A stretch of DNA of 64,000 nucleotides from Stutzerimonas stutzeri (GCF_002909485.1 NZ_PPXG01000003.1:124001-188000), one strand, 5' to 3'. Numbered from the stretch's first letter, positions 20,685-31,461 are shown. Translations and numbers: made by a program. Notes: a model not told the origin generated them from the sequence alone.

Positions 20685-22157
20685 ATGCTGACCACACCCC
20701 CATTGCCCGTCGATCTTTCCGGCATTCGTCTGGACCGCAGTCAGGGTCTGACGCGCCAGCTCTATCAGGCCCTGCGCGAGCGAATCCTGGATGGGCGTCT
20801 GGCTGGGCGCAGTCGGCTGCCGGCCAGTCGTGATCTGGCGGCATTGCTGGCGGTGTCACGCAACACTGTCACCCGTGCGTTCGATCAGCTCTACGCCGAA
20901 GGCTACATCGAGGGCCGTGTAGGCGATGGCACTTACGTGGTGGAGCTCGGCAGCGCGCGACCGCTGACGCGGGTGTCTGCTTCCGAACTGGCACCGACCG
21001 AGGCGCTGTTGCGCCTGCAGCGCAATCACCTTGCGCCGCCCGTGAGCGGTGCGCCGAGGGCCTTTCGCATCGGCGTGCCGGCCTTCGATCTGTTCCCCTT
21101 CGAAACCTGGGCGCGGCTCACGGCGCGCTTCTGGCGCAAGCCATCGCCGGCGCGCCTGGGCTATGGCGATCCGGCGGGTGAGCCTGCATTACGCGAACTG
21201 GTAGCGGCCTACCTGCGCAGCAGTCGCGGTCTCAACTGCGATCCGTCCCAGGTTGTGATCACCTGCGGCGCGCAGCAGGGCATCAGCCTCTGCGCCCAGC
21301 TGCTGGTGCAGCCCGGCGATCGTGTCGCGCTGGAAAACCCTGGCTACCGTGCCGCCGGCCATGCCTTCGCGGTGGCTGGTGCCGAGCTGTGTGGGGTCGC
21401 GGTGGATGGTGAGGGGTTGGATACCGCCGCACTGGCGCAGATCGAAGGCTGTCGCTTGGCCTACGTCACGCCCTCGCATCAGTATCCGACGGGGGTGACC
21501 CTGTCGCTGGCGCGCCGCCTGGAATTGCTCGCCTGGGCCGAGCGCAGTGAGGGCTGGATCGTCGAGGACGACTACGACGGCGAGTACCGTTACAGCGGCA
21601 CGCCGCTGACGCCCTTGGCGGCACTGGACCGGCAGGGGCGGGTGCTTTACGTCGGCACCTTCTGCAAGATCACCTTCCCCGCGTTGCGCCTTGGCTACCT
21701 GGTGTTGCCTCCCGGCCTGGCCGAGGCATTTGCCCGCCGTCTTGCATTGGACATGCGCCACTCCGATGTTGGCAGCCAGGCAGTGATGGCCGAGTTCATC
21801 GCCGCCGGGCATTTCCAGCGTCACGTGCGGCGCATGCGCCAGGCTGCCCGGGTGCGCCGTGACACCCTGTTGCAGCACTGGCCAGAGGCGATCCCTGGTT
21901 GCGCCGCGTTGCCGGCGGTGGATGCCGGGCTGCACCTGTGCGTGCCGGTGCACAGCCAGGCCCGCGAAGCCGAGCTGGTTGCCGCGGCGCGAGCGGCCGG
22001 GGTGGAAATGAACGGGCTGGCCGACTATTGGCTGGACGGTCAGGCGCCGAGAGGCGCACCGGGCGGACTGGTGCTGGGCTTTGCCGCGGTGCCAGAGGCG
22101 GCGATCATCGATGCACTGGCTCGCCTGCGCAGCGCCTGGGGCCTGCCGCCGGCATAG
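20685..22157 (+). CDS. MocR/PdxR-type GntR regulator with aminotransferase domain
   Basis: A 490-residue fusion of an N-terminal GntR winged helix (about 20-88: L-P-A-S-R-D-L-A-A-L-L-A-V-S-R-N-T-V) and a class I aminotransferase-like effector domain that binds PLP. The lysine expected to hold PLP is in G-T-F-C-K-I-T-F-P-A-L-R-L-G-Y, with a cysteine where serine is more common. Divergent from paiB/GNAT, which it probably controls. MocR proteins often respond to PLP with an amino acid or amine; the effector here is unknown. Confidence 0.92.
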   Translation: MLTTPPLPVDLSGIRLDRSQGLTRQLYQALRERILDGRLAGRSRLPASRDLAALLAVSRNTVTRAFDQLYAEGYIEGRVGDGTYVVELGSARPLTRVSASELAPTEALLRLQRNHLAPPVSGAPRAFRIGVPAFDLFPFETWARLTARFWRKPSPARLGYGDPAGEPALRELVAAYLRSSRGLNCDPSQVVITCGAQQGISLCAQLLVQPGDRVALENPGYRAAGHAFAVAGAELCGVAVDGEGLDTAALAQIEGCRLAYVTPSHQYPTGVTLSLARRLELLAWAERSEGWIVEDDYDGEYRYSGTPLTPLAALDRQGRVLYVGTFCKITFPALRLGYLVLPPGLAEAFARRLALDMRHSDVGSQAVMAEFIAAGHFQRHVRRMRQAARVRRDTLLQHWPEAIPGCAALPAVDAGLHLCVPVHSQAREAELVAAARAAGVEMNGLADYWLDGQAPRGAPGGLVLGFAAVPEAAIIDALARLRSAWGLPPA

Positions 22158-22165
22158 CGGCAGGC
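22141..22165. terminator. Hairpin overlapping the MocR stop codon
   Basis: GCCTGCCGC (22141-22149) pairs perfectly with GCGGCAGGC (22157-22165), spanning the TAG stop at 22155. A second GC-rich imperfect hairpin follows at about 22190-22214. No T-run is present; this may act as a stop between convergent genes. Confidence 0.4.
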
Positions 22166-22229
22166 CAGTAGGTCGTGACTGCGGTTGCTGGCCGGGCGGA
22201 TAAACCCGCCCCGGTCAGCCTCAGCCGAG

Positions 22230-23489
22230 TCACTCCTTGTTGCTGGCGTCGTAGATCGCGCGGTCCAGCTCTTGCTCGCTGCGGCCGACCAGCGTGGTGG
22301 TCATCAGATCGCCAGCGACGTTGACCGTGGTGCGGGCCATGTCGAGGATGCGGTCGATCCCGGCGATCAGGGCCACGCCTTCCAGCGGCAGGCCGGCGGC
22401 GCTGAGTACGAGACTGAGCATGATCAGCCCGGCGCCCGGGATGCCTGCGGTGCCGATGGAGGCCAGCGTCGCGGTAAGGATGATCATCGCGTACTGCCCG
22501 GCACTGAGGTCGATGCCGAAGGCCTGGGCGATGAACAGCGCCAGCACGCCCTGGTAGATCGCTGTGCCGTCCATATTGATGGTCGCGCCCACCGGCAGCA
22601 CGAAGCCGGCGACACCCTCGGATACACCGAGGTTCTTGCGTGCGCATTCAATGGACACCGGCAGCGTGCCGGAGCTGCTCGAGGTGCTGAACGCCACCGC
22701 CAGCGCCGGGGCGATGCCCTGGAAGAAACGCAGCGGATTGAGCCGCGCCAGCAGGCCGAGCAATCCGCCGTAGACCAGCAGTACATGGGTGATGCTGGCC
22801 AGGTAGATCACACCGATCACGCCTGCCAGCGGCAGCAGTACTTCGGCACCATGGCTGCCGACCACACCAGCGGTCAGAGCGAATACGCCGATCGGCGCGA
22901 CGCGCATCACCAGATCGGTGAGTTTGTAGAAGCTCTCGGCCAGCGCGTCGAACAGGCGCACTGCCGGCGCGCCGCGCTCGCCGATAAGGTTGATGCTGAC
23001 GCCCAGCGCGATGGCGAAGACGATGATCTGCAGGATGTTGCCTTCGGCAAATGCGGTGACCGGGTTGGCCGGCACCAGCCCGACCAGGATGGATACCAAC
23101 GAGGGCGCCTGCTTGGCCTGTTCGCTGCCGCTGGCGACCATGTTCATGCCTTCGCCCGGGGTGAACAGCGCGCCGAACAGCAGGCCGATGCTCACCGCGA
23201 AGGCAGTGGTCACCAGATAGATGGCGATGGTCTTCAAGCTGATGCGGCCAAGCTTGGCGCTGTCCTGCATCGAAGTGATGCCGGCAACCAGCGAAACGAA
23301 CACCAGCGGCACGATAAGCATCTTGATCGCGTTGAGGAACAGCGTGCCGATCGGTGCCAGCAGCTGTGCGCCTTCGCCGAAGGCCATGCCGGTGGCAACG
23401 CCGAGTGCCAGGCCGATGAGGATCTGCTGCCATAGCGGTAGACGGACGAGCAGGCGCAGGGGAGCGGAGAGGGTCGTACTCTGAGTCAT
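22230..23489 (-). CDS. Dicarboxylate/amino acid:cation symporter (DAACS family)
   Basis: Inner-membrane symporter for glutamate, aspartate, serine or C4-dicarboxylates. The 419 residues carry the family hallmarks: serine-rich hairpin S-T-S-S-S-S-G-T-L-P near residue 270 and N-M-D-G-T-A near 305, with A-T-L-A-S-I-G-T-A-G-I-P-G hairpin near 345. Located downstream of aspartase on the same strand, separated by two hairpins. That pairing suggests aspartate, glutamate or a C4-acid is the substrate, but residues for choosing among them are not decisive by eye. Confidence 0.93.
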   Translation of the reverse strand: MTQSTTLSAPLRLLVRLPLWQQILIGLALGVATGMAFGEGAQLLAPIGTLFLNAIKMLIVPLVFVSLVAGITSMQDSAKLGRISLKTIAIYLVTTAFAVSIGLLFGALFTPGEGMNMVASGSEQAKQAPSLVSILVGLVPANPVTAFAEGNILQIIVFAIALGVSINLIGERGAPAVRLFDALAESFYKLTDLVMRVAPIGVFALTAGVVGSHGAEVLLPLAGVIGVIYLASITHVLLVYGGLLGLLARLNPLRFFQGIAPALAVAFSTSSSSGTLPVSIECARKNLGVSEGVAGFVLPVGATINMDGTAIYQGVLALFIAQAFGIDLSAGQYAMIILTATLASIGTAGIPGAGLIMLSLVLSAAGLPLEGVALIAGIDRILDMARTTVNVAGDLMTTTLVGRSEQELDRAIYDASNKE

Positions 23490-23517
23490 GGGTTTTCCTG
23501 TTGTTTTTATTGTGCCA

Positions 23518-23569
23518 ACGGGCCGGGCTCGCGGCCCGTAAAGCGAACGCCCGGCATTTTTGCCGGGCG
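23518..23569 (-). terminator. Tandem hairpins between aspartase and symporter genes
   Basis: CGCCCGGC (23548-23555) pairs with GCCGGGCG (23562-23569), and ACGGGCCG (23518-23525) with CGGCCCGT (23532-23539). They follow the aspA stop codon and precede the symporter ATG at 23489. No strong T-run follows on the minus strand, so partial termination or mRNA stabilisation is as likely as full termination. Confidence 0.5.
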
Positions 23570-23579
23570 CATGGGGTGA

Positions 23580-25004
<1,425 letters not shown>

Positions 25005-25101
25005 GATGGTAATGTGGCTTCGTTAGACGCAGGCAGTGCTGCAGTGCGCCTAAAATAAGGCTTTCAGGTGTTTGACGGCCAATGCCGTTGGCGGCTGCCC
25101 T

Positions 25102-25116
25102 ATGCCGGAACGGCAT
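25102..25116. promoter_or_regulatory. LysR-type operator between aspA and its divergent regulator
   Basis: ATGCCGGAACGGCAT is a 15-bp inverted repeat containing the LysR T-N11-A pattern. It lies 98 bp from the aspA start and 51 bp from the LysR start, the usual place for an autoregulatory site. Confidence 0.65.
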
Positions 25117-25166
25117 AATGTAGGTGTGACTTTGTGCTGGCTGCCATCGTATCGAGGAATGTTCAG

Positions 25167-26075
25167 GTGAATCTGGAAACCAAGTGGCTGGAAGACTTCA
25201 TCGCCCTGGCAGCGACCCGCAGTTTTTCCCAGGCAGCGCAGCGCCGCTTTGTCACGCAGCCGGCCTTCAGTCGGCGGATACGTTCATTGGAAGAGGCACT
25301 TGGGCTGCAGTTGATCAACCGTTCGCGCACGCCGATCGAGTTGACCGAGGCCGGCCAGCTGTTCCTTGTCAGTGCGCGCAACATGGTCGAGCAGCTCGGC
25401 GAGGTGGTGCGTCATCTGCACCATGTGGAAGGCCAGCAGGGCGAGGTGTTGCAGATATCCGCCGCACACTCGCTGGCGCTGGGCTTCTTCCCGGCGTGGA
25501 TCGCCGGCCTGCGCAACGACGGGCTGAATATCGCCACCCGGCTGATCGCCACCAACGTCGGCGAAGCCGTGCATGTGCTGCGCGAGGGCGGCTGCGACCT
25601 GATCCTCGCCTACTACGACCCGGATGCCGCGCTGCAGCTAGATCCGGAGCTGTTTCCCTCGTTGCACCTGGGGCGTACGGAAATGCTGCCGGTATGCGCG
25701 GCGGGTGCCGGGGGCACGCCGCTGTACGACGTCGACAGCGGCCAGACCGTGCCGTTGCTGGCCTATAGCGCCGGGGCCTTTCTCGGTCGTTCGGTGAATC
25801 TGCTGCTGCGTCAGCGCGCACTGCGCTCGACCACCGTTTACGAGACGGCGATGGCCGATAGCCTGAAAAGCATGGCGCTACAGGGGCTGGGCATTGCCTG
25901 GGTGCCGCGGCTCAGCGTCGAGCCGGAGCTGCAGCGCGGGGAATTGGCGATCTGTGGCAGCGAGCAATGGCGCGTGCCTTTGGAAATCCGCCTGTATCGC
26001 TGCTCGCTGATGCGCAAGGGCGCGGTGCGCCTGCTTTGGCGGCGACTGGAAAGCCGTGCGGTTGCCCAAGACTGA
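25167..26075 (+). CDS. LysR-family regulator divergent from aspA
   Basis: Probable regulator of aspartase and perhaps the downstream symporter. The 302 residues have an N-terminal HTH (about 3-62: W-L-E-D-F-I-A-L-A, then T-Q-P-A-F-S-R-R-I-R-S-L-E) and an effector-binding domain. The HTH type (F-V-T-Q-P-A-F-S-R-R-I) is that of the YpeA/HypT-like branch. The GTG at 25167 was chosen for GAGGA eight bases upstream. The operator palindrome at 25102-25116 lies between it and aspA. Confidence 0.9.
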   Translation: MNLETKWLEDFIALAATRSFSQAAQRRFVTQPAFSRRIRSLEEALGLQLINRSRTPIELTEAGQLFLVSARNMVEQLGEVVRHLHHVEGQQGEVLQISAAHSLALGFFPAWIAGLRNDGLNIATRLIATNVGEAVHVLREGGCDLILAYYDPDAALQLDPELFPSLHLGRTEMLPVCAAGAGGTPLYDVDSGQTVPLLAYSAGAFLGRSVNLLLRQRALRSTTVYETAMADSLKSMALQGLGIAWVPRLSVEPELQRGELAICGSEQWRVPLEIRLYRCSLMRKGAVRLLWRRLESRAVAQD

Positions 26076-26205
26076 GTCGTGGCGCGGTCGATGCTTGGTC
26101 TTACACTTAAGGCGATAGGTCGCGGCAGCGGCGGCAATGTTATGATCGCGGCCCTGCCGCGCCCATTGCCGACTGTTCGTCTTGTGCGGCTGCTGGAGCC
26201 CTCTC

Positions 26206-28698
26206 GTGCCCACCCCAAAGCCAATCGGCCTGCGTCAATGGATCTGGCGGGCCTTCGTTCGCAGCGCGCTTATCCCGCTGGTGCTGGTGGAAACCGCGCT
26301 GATCGCGATCTATTTGCTGACCAACAATGCGATCCGCGATGCGCAAGTCGATCACTTGCGCGAGACCGCGCTCAACGACTTGCAGGCCGCGGTCAGCCTC
26401 GAATCGCGCCTGGTAGGTGAGCAGCTCAGCCAGGTCAGCTCGCTGACGCAGCTGTATCGCAACCTCACTGCGCAGGCGCTGCAGGGCGGCGAGTCCGCAC
26501 AGTTGCCCGAGCTGGCACTAAGTGATGATGGCGTGCGCTACAGCCCCAATGACAATGGTGGTGCCGCGGTCTTCTACTCTGCCGCGACCCCGCCCGAGCG
26601 GCACGATCTGCAGAAGATTGCCAGGCTGCGGCTGCTGGAGCCGTTGATGAAGGAGATCGAGGGACGCAATCCGCTGGTCGCCAGCCTGTATTTCAACAGC
26701 TGGGACAGCTTCAACCATATCTATCCGTGGTTCTTCACCCTCGATCAATACCCCGCGGACATGGATATTCCCAAGTACAACTTCTATTACCTGGCGGACG
26801 CCGAGCACAACCCGTCGCGCGGCGTGGTGTGGACCGATGTGTACCTCGACCCGGCGGGGCACGGCTGGATGATGTCGGCGACCGCTCCGGTGTATAGCGG
26901 CGATTTCCTCGAAGGGGTGGTCGGCATCGACATCACCGTCAGCGGCATTCTCGAGCAGATCGGCCAGCTGCAGGTGCCCTGGGGCGGCTACGCCATGCTG
27001 GTCAGCGACGACCTGACGATCATGGCGCTGCCGGAGCCTGGCGAGGAGGATTTCGGTCTTGCCGAGCTGACCGATCACTCGTACCTGGATGCGATCCGCA
27101 GTGAAATGTTCAAGCCGGAAGACTTCCAGCTCAATCGTCGCGCCGAAACGGCCGAGCTGGCTGCGGCTATTTCCGGCGCCAGCAGTGGCGTGCAGCCGAT
27201 AATGCTCGGCGGTCGGCCGCAGCTGGTGGCCTGGACCACGGTCGCCCAGACTGGCTGGCACCTGCTGGCGATGGTCGATGAGGCTGCGGTGTTTCGCCAG
27301 ACCAACGCGCTGGCGGGCCGCTACCAGCAGATCGGCTACCTGCTGATTGCCGGGCTGGTGCTGTTCTATATCGGTTTCTTCACGCTCATGTGGCTGCGTG
27401 CTCGTCAGCTCAGTCGGGCACTGCTCACGCCCATTGCAGGCATCTCGCGGATGCTCGGCGAGATTGGCGTTGGCCGCTGGCAGCCGGAGCCGACGCGCGC
27501 GCAGATCCGCGAGCTCGACGAGATGTCCCGTCACACCCAGGAAATCGGCAGCCGCCTGGCCTACAGCGAGTCCGAGCGCTGGGAGGCACAGCGGCGGTTG
27601 GAACTGGTACTGGAAAGTTCGACCGAGAGCCTCTGGGAATACGACATGCACAATCACACGCTGCGCATGCGTGGGCGCATGGTGAATCGATTCGGCCTGC
27701 CCTCCGGGCAGCTCAGCGATAGCGAGTTCCGCCAGCGCATCCACCCGGATGACCTGGCGCCAGCGTTGGCCCAGCTTGAGCGGGTGAGTCTCGGCCTACA
27801 GCAGCGTTACGAAGCCAAGTACCGCTTTGCCGACACCCAGGGCCACTACCATTGGTTACTCAGCCGCGGCCGGGTGCTCGAGCAGAACCCGGATACCGGC
27901 GTGGTGCGGGTTTTGGCCGGTACTCATGTGGATATCGATGCGCTGATGCGCGTCGAGGAAGAGCTGCGTGCGGCCACGTTGCAGGCGCAGGCGACCAGCG
28001 AAGCGAAAGGGCGGCTGCTCTCGGGCATCAGTCACGAGTTGCGCACCCCGCTGAACGCAATTCTCGGCTTCGCTCAGCTGATGCGCATGGATTGTGACGA
28101 TGAAAGCCAGTCCGAGGCTGCGGAGTATCTCGACGAAATCCTGCTGGCCAGTCGTCATCTCAATCAACTGCTGGGCGAGATCCTCGAATGGTCGAGCGTG
28201 CAGAACGAGCCTGCGCAACTGGAATTGCAGCCGGTGGAAGTCTGCGGGCTGATGCGCGAATGTGCCGAACTGGTCGCGCTGGAAGTCCAGCAGCGCGGCT
28301 TGCAGCTCGATCTGTTGCTGCCGGATGAACGCCTGCTGGTGCTCGCTGAACCGCGTCGCCTGCGCCAGGTGTTGTTGAACCTGCTGTCCAACGCGATGAA
28401 GTACAACGTTCCAAATGGCCACATCAGTCTGCGTGTCGAGACCAGCCCAGGTCACGTGCGGCTGTTGGTCGAGGACACCGGCCTGGGCATCGACCCTGAG
28501 CAGCAGGCGCAGGTGTTCGAGCCCTTCCAGCGGCTTGGCCGGGAAAACAGCATGATTCAGGGCACTGGCATCGGGCTGTCGCTTTGCCTGGAGTTCGCCC
28601 GGCTGATGAACGGGCAGATGGGTCTGCACAGCGAGCCCGGTGTCGGCAGTCGATTCTGGATCGAGCTGACGCGGCTTGCGCCCGCCCAGCTGCAGTAG
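26206..28698 (+). CDS. Membrane sensor histidine kinase with periplasmic Cache-like domain and PAS domain
   Basis: An 830-residue kinase. In order: membrane segment near 17-35, a large periplasmic region (about 36-375) with double-Cache character (W-D-S-F-N-H-I-Y-P-W and D-V-Y-L-D-P-A-G-H-G-W), second membrane segment near 380-400, HAMP-like linker, PAS domain (about 460-580), HisKA with S-H-E-L-R-T-P (His610), and HATPase with L-S-N-A-M-K-Y-N, D-T-G-L-G-I-D and G-T-G-I-G-L-S. There is no receiver domain and no adjacent response-regulator gene, so its partner is elsewhere. The GTG at 26206 was chosen because GGAG lies seven bases upstream. Confidence 0.9.
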   Translation: MPTPKPIGLRQWIWRAFVRSALIPLVLVETALIAIYLLTNNAIRDAQVDHLRETALNDLQAAVSLESRLVGEQLSQVSSLTQLYRNLTAQALQGGESAQLPELALSDDGVRYSPNDNGGAAVFYSAATPPERHDLQKIARLRLLEPLMKEIEGRNPLVASLYFNSWDSFNHIYPWFFTLDQYPADMDIPKYNFYYLADAEHNPSRGVVWTDVYLDPAGHGWMMSATAPVYSGDFLEGVVGIDITVSGILEQIGQLQVPWGGYAMLVSDDLTIMALPEPGEEDFGLAELTDHSYLDAIRSEMFKPEDFQLNRRAETAELAAAISGASSGVQPIMLGGRPQLVAWTTVAQTGWHLLAMVDEAAVFRQTNALAGRYQQIGYLLIAGLVLFYIGFFTLMWLRARQLSRALLTPIAGISRMLGEIGVGRWQPEPTRAQIRELDEMSRHTQEIGSRLAYSESERWEAQRRLELVLESSTESLWEYDMHNHTLRMRGRMVNRFGLPSGQLSDSEFRQRIHPDDLAPALAQLERVSLGLQQRYEAKYRFADTQGHYHWLLSRGRVLEQNPDTGVVRVLAGTHVDIDALMRVEEELRAATLQAQATSEAKGRLLSGISHELRTPLNAILGFAQLMRMDCDDESQSEAAEYLDEILLASRHLNQLLGEILEWSSVQNEPAQLELQPVEVCGLMRECAELVALEVQQRGLQLDLLLPDERLLVLAEPRRLRQVLLNLLSNAMKYNVPNGHISLRVETSPGHVRLLVEDTGLGIDPEQQAQVFEPFQRLGRENSMIQGTGIGLSLCLEFARLMNGQMGLHSEPGVGSRFWIELTRLAPAQLQ

Positions 28699-28856
28699 CG
28701 GCCGACCACCCGGGGTACTGGCTGGTCGCGCCTTGCGCTATACTGCGCGGCTTTCGTGCGGGCGGCCATGGCCGATCCGCGACTGTCCAGGCCACGCTCT
28801 TTTGCGTGGTTTGTTGTTCTTGACGCGCCCACGGGCGCCCGATGAGAGGCACGACG

Positions 28857-29345
28857 ATGAGCGCACTGGTAGGCGTGATCATGGGCTCGAAGTCCGACTG
28901 GTCCACCCTGAGCCACACCGCCGATATGCTGGAAAAGCTGGGCATCCCCCACGAAGTGACGGTGGTGTCCGCCCATCGCACCCCGGACCTGCTCTTCCAG
29001 TACGCCGAACAGGCCGAAGCCCGCGGCCTGCGCGTGATCATCGCCGGCGCTGGCGGAGCCGCCCATCTGCCAGGCATGTGCGCCGCCAAGACGCATCTGC
29101 CGGTACTCGGCGTGCCGGTGCAGTCGTCGATGCTCTCGGGTGTCGATTCGCTGTTGTCGATTGTTCAGATGCCGGCTGGCGTTCCGGTTGCCACCCTGGC
29201 CATCGGCAAGGCAGGGGCGATCAACGCCGCGCTGTTGTCGGCGAGCATCATCGGTCATGAATTCCCCGAGTATCACCAGGCGCTGAAGAAATTCCGCGAC
29301 GAGCAGACCCAGACCGTACTGGATTGCCCGGACCCGCGCCTCTGA
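28857..29345 (+). CDS. purE: N5-carboxyaminoimidazole ribonucleotide mutase
   Basis: Converts N5-CAIR to CAIR in purine synthesis. The 162 residues contain the substrate loop M-G-S-K-S-D-W at 9-15, S-A-H-R-T-P near 42 and the [12 protein letters not shown] glycine-rich loop near 65-77. The start at 28857 follows GAGAGG. It is followed by purK, which makes its substrate; the gap is 103 bp, so co-transcription is likely as in other gammaproteobacteria. Confidence 0.97.
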   Translation: MSALVGVIMGSKSDWSTLSHTADMLEKLGIPHEVTVVSAHRTPDLLFQYAEQAEARGLRVIIAGAGGAAHLPGMCAAKTHLPVLGVPVQSSMLSGVDSLLSIVQMPAGVPVATLAIGKAGAINAALLSASIIGHEFPEYHQALKKFRDEQTQTVLDCPDPRL

Positions 29346-29448
29346 GCTGACCCGACCGGCACGGCGACGCCCGCCGGCGGGTATAAACTTGCTTCCTGCG
29401 CAGCGCGACGCGCGCGCTAGATCTGCCGCCTACTGAAGGGCCGTTGAT

Positions 29449-30534
29449 ATGAAAATTGGTGTTATCGGTGGTGGCCAGCTGGGCCGCATGCTGGCGCTGG
29501 CGGGTACCCCGCTGGGCATGAACTTCGCGTTCCTCGACCCGGCGCCGGATGCCTGCGCTCAGGCCCTTGGCGAGCACATCCGCGCCGACTACGACGACAA
29601 GGATCACCTGCGCCGGCTGGCCGACGAGGTGGATCTGGTGACCTTCGAGTTCGAGAGCGTGCCGGCCGAAACGGTAGCCTTCCTCTCGCAGTTCGTGCCC
29701 GTCTACCCGAGTGCCGAGTCGCTGCGCATCGCCCGGGATCGCTGGTTCGAGAAGTCCATGTTCAAGGATCTTGGCATTCCCACCCCGGCGTTCGCCGATA
29801 TCCAGTCCCAGTCCGATCTCGACGCTGCGGTCGCCAGCATCGGTCTGCCGGCCGTGCTCAAGACCCGCACCCTGGGCTACGACGGCAAGGGTCAGAAGCT
29901 GCTGCGCAAGCCGGCCGATGTCAGCAGTGCCTTTGCCGAGCTGGGTAGCGTGCCATGCATTCTCGAAGGCTTCGTGCCTTTCACCGGCGAAGTCTCGTTG
30001 ATCGCCGTGCGTGGGCGTGATGGCGAAACCTGTTTCTATCCGCTGGTACACAACAGCCACGAGAGCGGCATCCTGCGATTGTCTGTTGCCAGCAGCAACC
30101 ATCCGCTGCAGGCGCTGGCCGAGGACTACGTCGGTCGTGTGCTCAAGCAGCTCGACTATGTCGGCGTGCTGGCCTTCGAGTTCTTCGAGGTCGATGGCGG
30201 CCTGAAGGCCAACGAGATCGCCCCGCGCGTGCACAACTCCGGGCACTGGACCATCGAAGGCGCCGAGTGCAGCCAGTTCGAGAACCATCTGCGCGCTGTC
30301 GCGGGCCTGCCGCTGGGTTCGACCGCCAAGCTGGGCGAGAGCGCCATGCTCAATTTCATCGGCGAAGTGCCGCCAGTGGAGAAGGTCATCGCCATCGAGG
30401 ACTGCCATCTGCACCACTACGGCAAGGCCTTCAAGGTCGGACGCAAGGTTGGACACGCCACGCTGCGCTGCCCTGATCGTGCCACGCTGGACCGTCAGAT
30501 CACTGCGGTGGAAACGCTGATTCCCCATTCCTGA
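29449..30534 (+). CDS. purK: N5-carboxyaminoimidazole ribonucleotide synthase
   Basis: ATP-dependent carboxylation of AIR with bicarbonate to N5-CAIR, the step before PurE. The 361-residue ATP-grasp protein starts M-K-I-G-V-I-G-G-G-Q-L-G-R-M and has K-T-R-T-L-G-Y-D-G-K-G-Q near residue 140 and the metal-binding N-E-I-A-P-R-V-H-N-S-G-H-W-T segment near 255. Length and motifs are ordinary for PurK. It uses bicarbonate directly, as does the pyruvate carboxylase earlier in the window. Confidence 0.97.
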   Translation: MKIGVIGGGQLGRMLALAGTPLGMNFAFLDPAPDACAQALGEHIRADYDDKDHLRRLADEVDLVTFEFESVPAETVAFLSQFVPVYPSAESLRIARDRWFEKSMFKDLGIPTPAFADIQSQSDLDAAVASIGLPAVLKTRTLGYDGKGQKLLRKPADVSSAFAELGSVPCILEGFVPFTGEVSLIAVRGRDGETCFYPLVHNSHESGILRLSVASSNHPLQALAEDYVGRVLKQLDYVGVLAFEFFEVDGGLKANEIAPRVHNSGHWTIEGAECSQFENHLRAVAGLPLGSTAKLGESAMLNFIGEVPPVEKVIAIEDCHLHHYGKAFKVGRKVGHATLRCPDRATLDRQITAVETLIPHS

Positions 30535-30618
30535 AGCCCGGCCGTCTGGCTGAGGCGAACGGTAACAAAGCTCTCGGGTCGGATGGGTTACCCACTTTCG
30601 GACCTCAGGAGTATTTCC

Positions 30619-30870
30619 ATGGGCATTATTGGCACTATCATCATTGGCCTTATCGTCGGCCTCATCGCGCGTTTTCTGAAGCCGGGCGACGACAGCATGG
30701 GCTGGATCATGACCATCCTGCTGGGTATCGGCGGCTCGCTGCTGGCGACCTACGGCGGCCAGGCGCTTGGTCTGTACCGTGCTGGCGAGGGCGCGGGCTT
30801 TATCGGCGCCGTGGTCGGTGCGATCATCCTGCTGGTCATCTACGGCATGGTTACCAAACGCAAACATTGA
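30619..30870 (+). CDS. GlsB/YeaQ/YmgE family membrane protein
   Basis: An 83-residue membrane protein made mostly of three hydrophobic, glycine-rich segments (G-I-I-G-T-I-I-I-G-L-I-V-G-L-I-A-R, then a second near 30-48 and a third near 57-78) with a short basic tail T-K-R-K-H. The family is described as transglycosylase-associated or stress-induced, but a molecular function is not established. The ATG at 30619 is preceded by CAGGAG. A GC-rich hairpin follows the stop. Confidence 0.88.
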   Translation: MGIIGTIIIGLIVGLIARFLKPGDDSMGWIMTILLGIGGSLLATYGGQALGLYRAGEGAGFIGAVVGAIILLVIYGMVTKRKH

Positions 30871-30879
30871 TGCGCCACA

Positions 30880-30898
30880 GGGCCGCGCCCTGCGGCCC
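30880..30898 (+). terminator. Candidate terminator after the YeaQ-family gene
   Basis: GGGCCGC (30880-30886) pairs with GCGGCCC (30892-30898) with a five-base loop, ten bases after the stop codon. Only a mixed C/T stretch follows, so efficiency is uncertain. Confidence 0.5.
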
Positions 30899-30924
30899 CG
30901 TTCCCTTCATTACGTAGCTGCCTC

Positions 30925-31461
30925 ATGCGCTTATCGTCCCTCTCGCTGCTTTGCTGTCTTGCATTCGCTTCTCACGCCCAGGCCGCGCCGCCCGAACTCG
31001 ACTGGCTCGAACTGATGCCGCCCGAAGATCGCCAGGCGCTGGAGGAAATGCCCGAGATCGATCACTCGACGCCGGAAGACGCCGGCTTCAGCGCCCAGGG
31101 CGGGCTCAAGCAGGAGGCCGGGCTGCCGGCAGTGATGTATTCGGCCAAGACCGTCGCCGGGTTGAACGGCCGCGAGATCCGCCTCGGCGGCTACCCGGTG
31201 CCGCTGGAGAGCGACGAGCGCGGGCGCAGTACCGAATTCTTCTTGGTGCCCTATCCCGGCGCCTGCATCCACGTACCGCCGCCGCCACCGAATCAGATCG
31301 TCCTGGTGCGCTACCCGAAGGGCATCGCCCTGGAGGACATCTACGCGCCACTGTGGGTCGACGGCCGCCTGCAGATCGAACCGGTCAGCAACGACCTGGC
31401 CGATGCCGCCTATGCGCTGGAAGCTGCGGCGGTCGAGCTGGTCGACGAAAGCGACTTCTGA
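30925..31461 (+). CDS. Secreted DUF3299-family protein
   Basis: A 178-residue product with a Sec signal peptide (M-R-L-S-S-L-S-L-L-C-C-L-A-F-A-S-H-A-Q-A, cleavage likely after A-Q-A near residue 20). The mature part shows DUF3299 marks: L-D-W-L-E-L-M-P-P near 25-33, G-Y-P-V-P-L-E near 90 and C-I-H-V-P-P-P-P-P-N-Q near 113. In other bacteria this family sits near metal or lipoprotein-release-type transporters; no such neighbour is seen here. Function unknown. The next gene starts 11 bp after its stop. Confidence 0.82.
   Translation: MRLSSLSLLCCLAFASHAQAAPPELDWLELMPPEDRQALEEMPEIDHSTPEDAGFSAQGGLKQEAGLPAVMYSAKTVAGLNGREIRLGGYPVPLESDERGRSTEFFLVPYPGACIHVPPPPPNQIVLVRYPKGIALEDIYAPLWVDGRLQIEPVSNDLADAAYALEAAAVELVDESDF

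Noticed and set aside
22185-23435. 416-codon frame antisense to the DAACS symporter gene
   Set aside because: Low-complexity charged product with no domain; the symporter on the minus strand is unambiguous.
29248-30867. 539-codon frame antisense to purK and the YeaQ-family gene
   Set aside because: Runs across two well-supported genes and an intergenic region; no features of its own.
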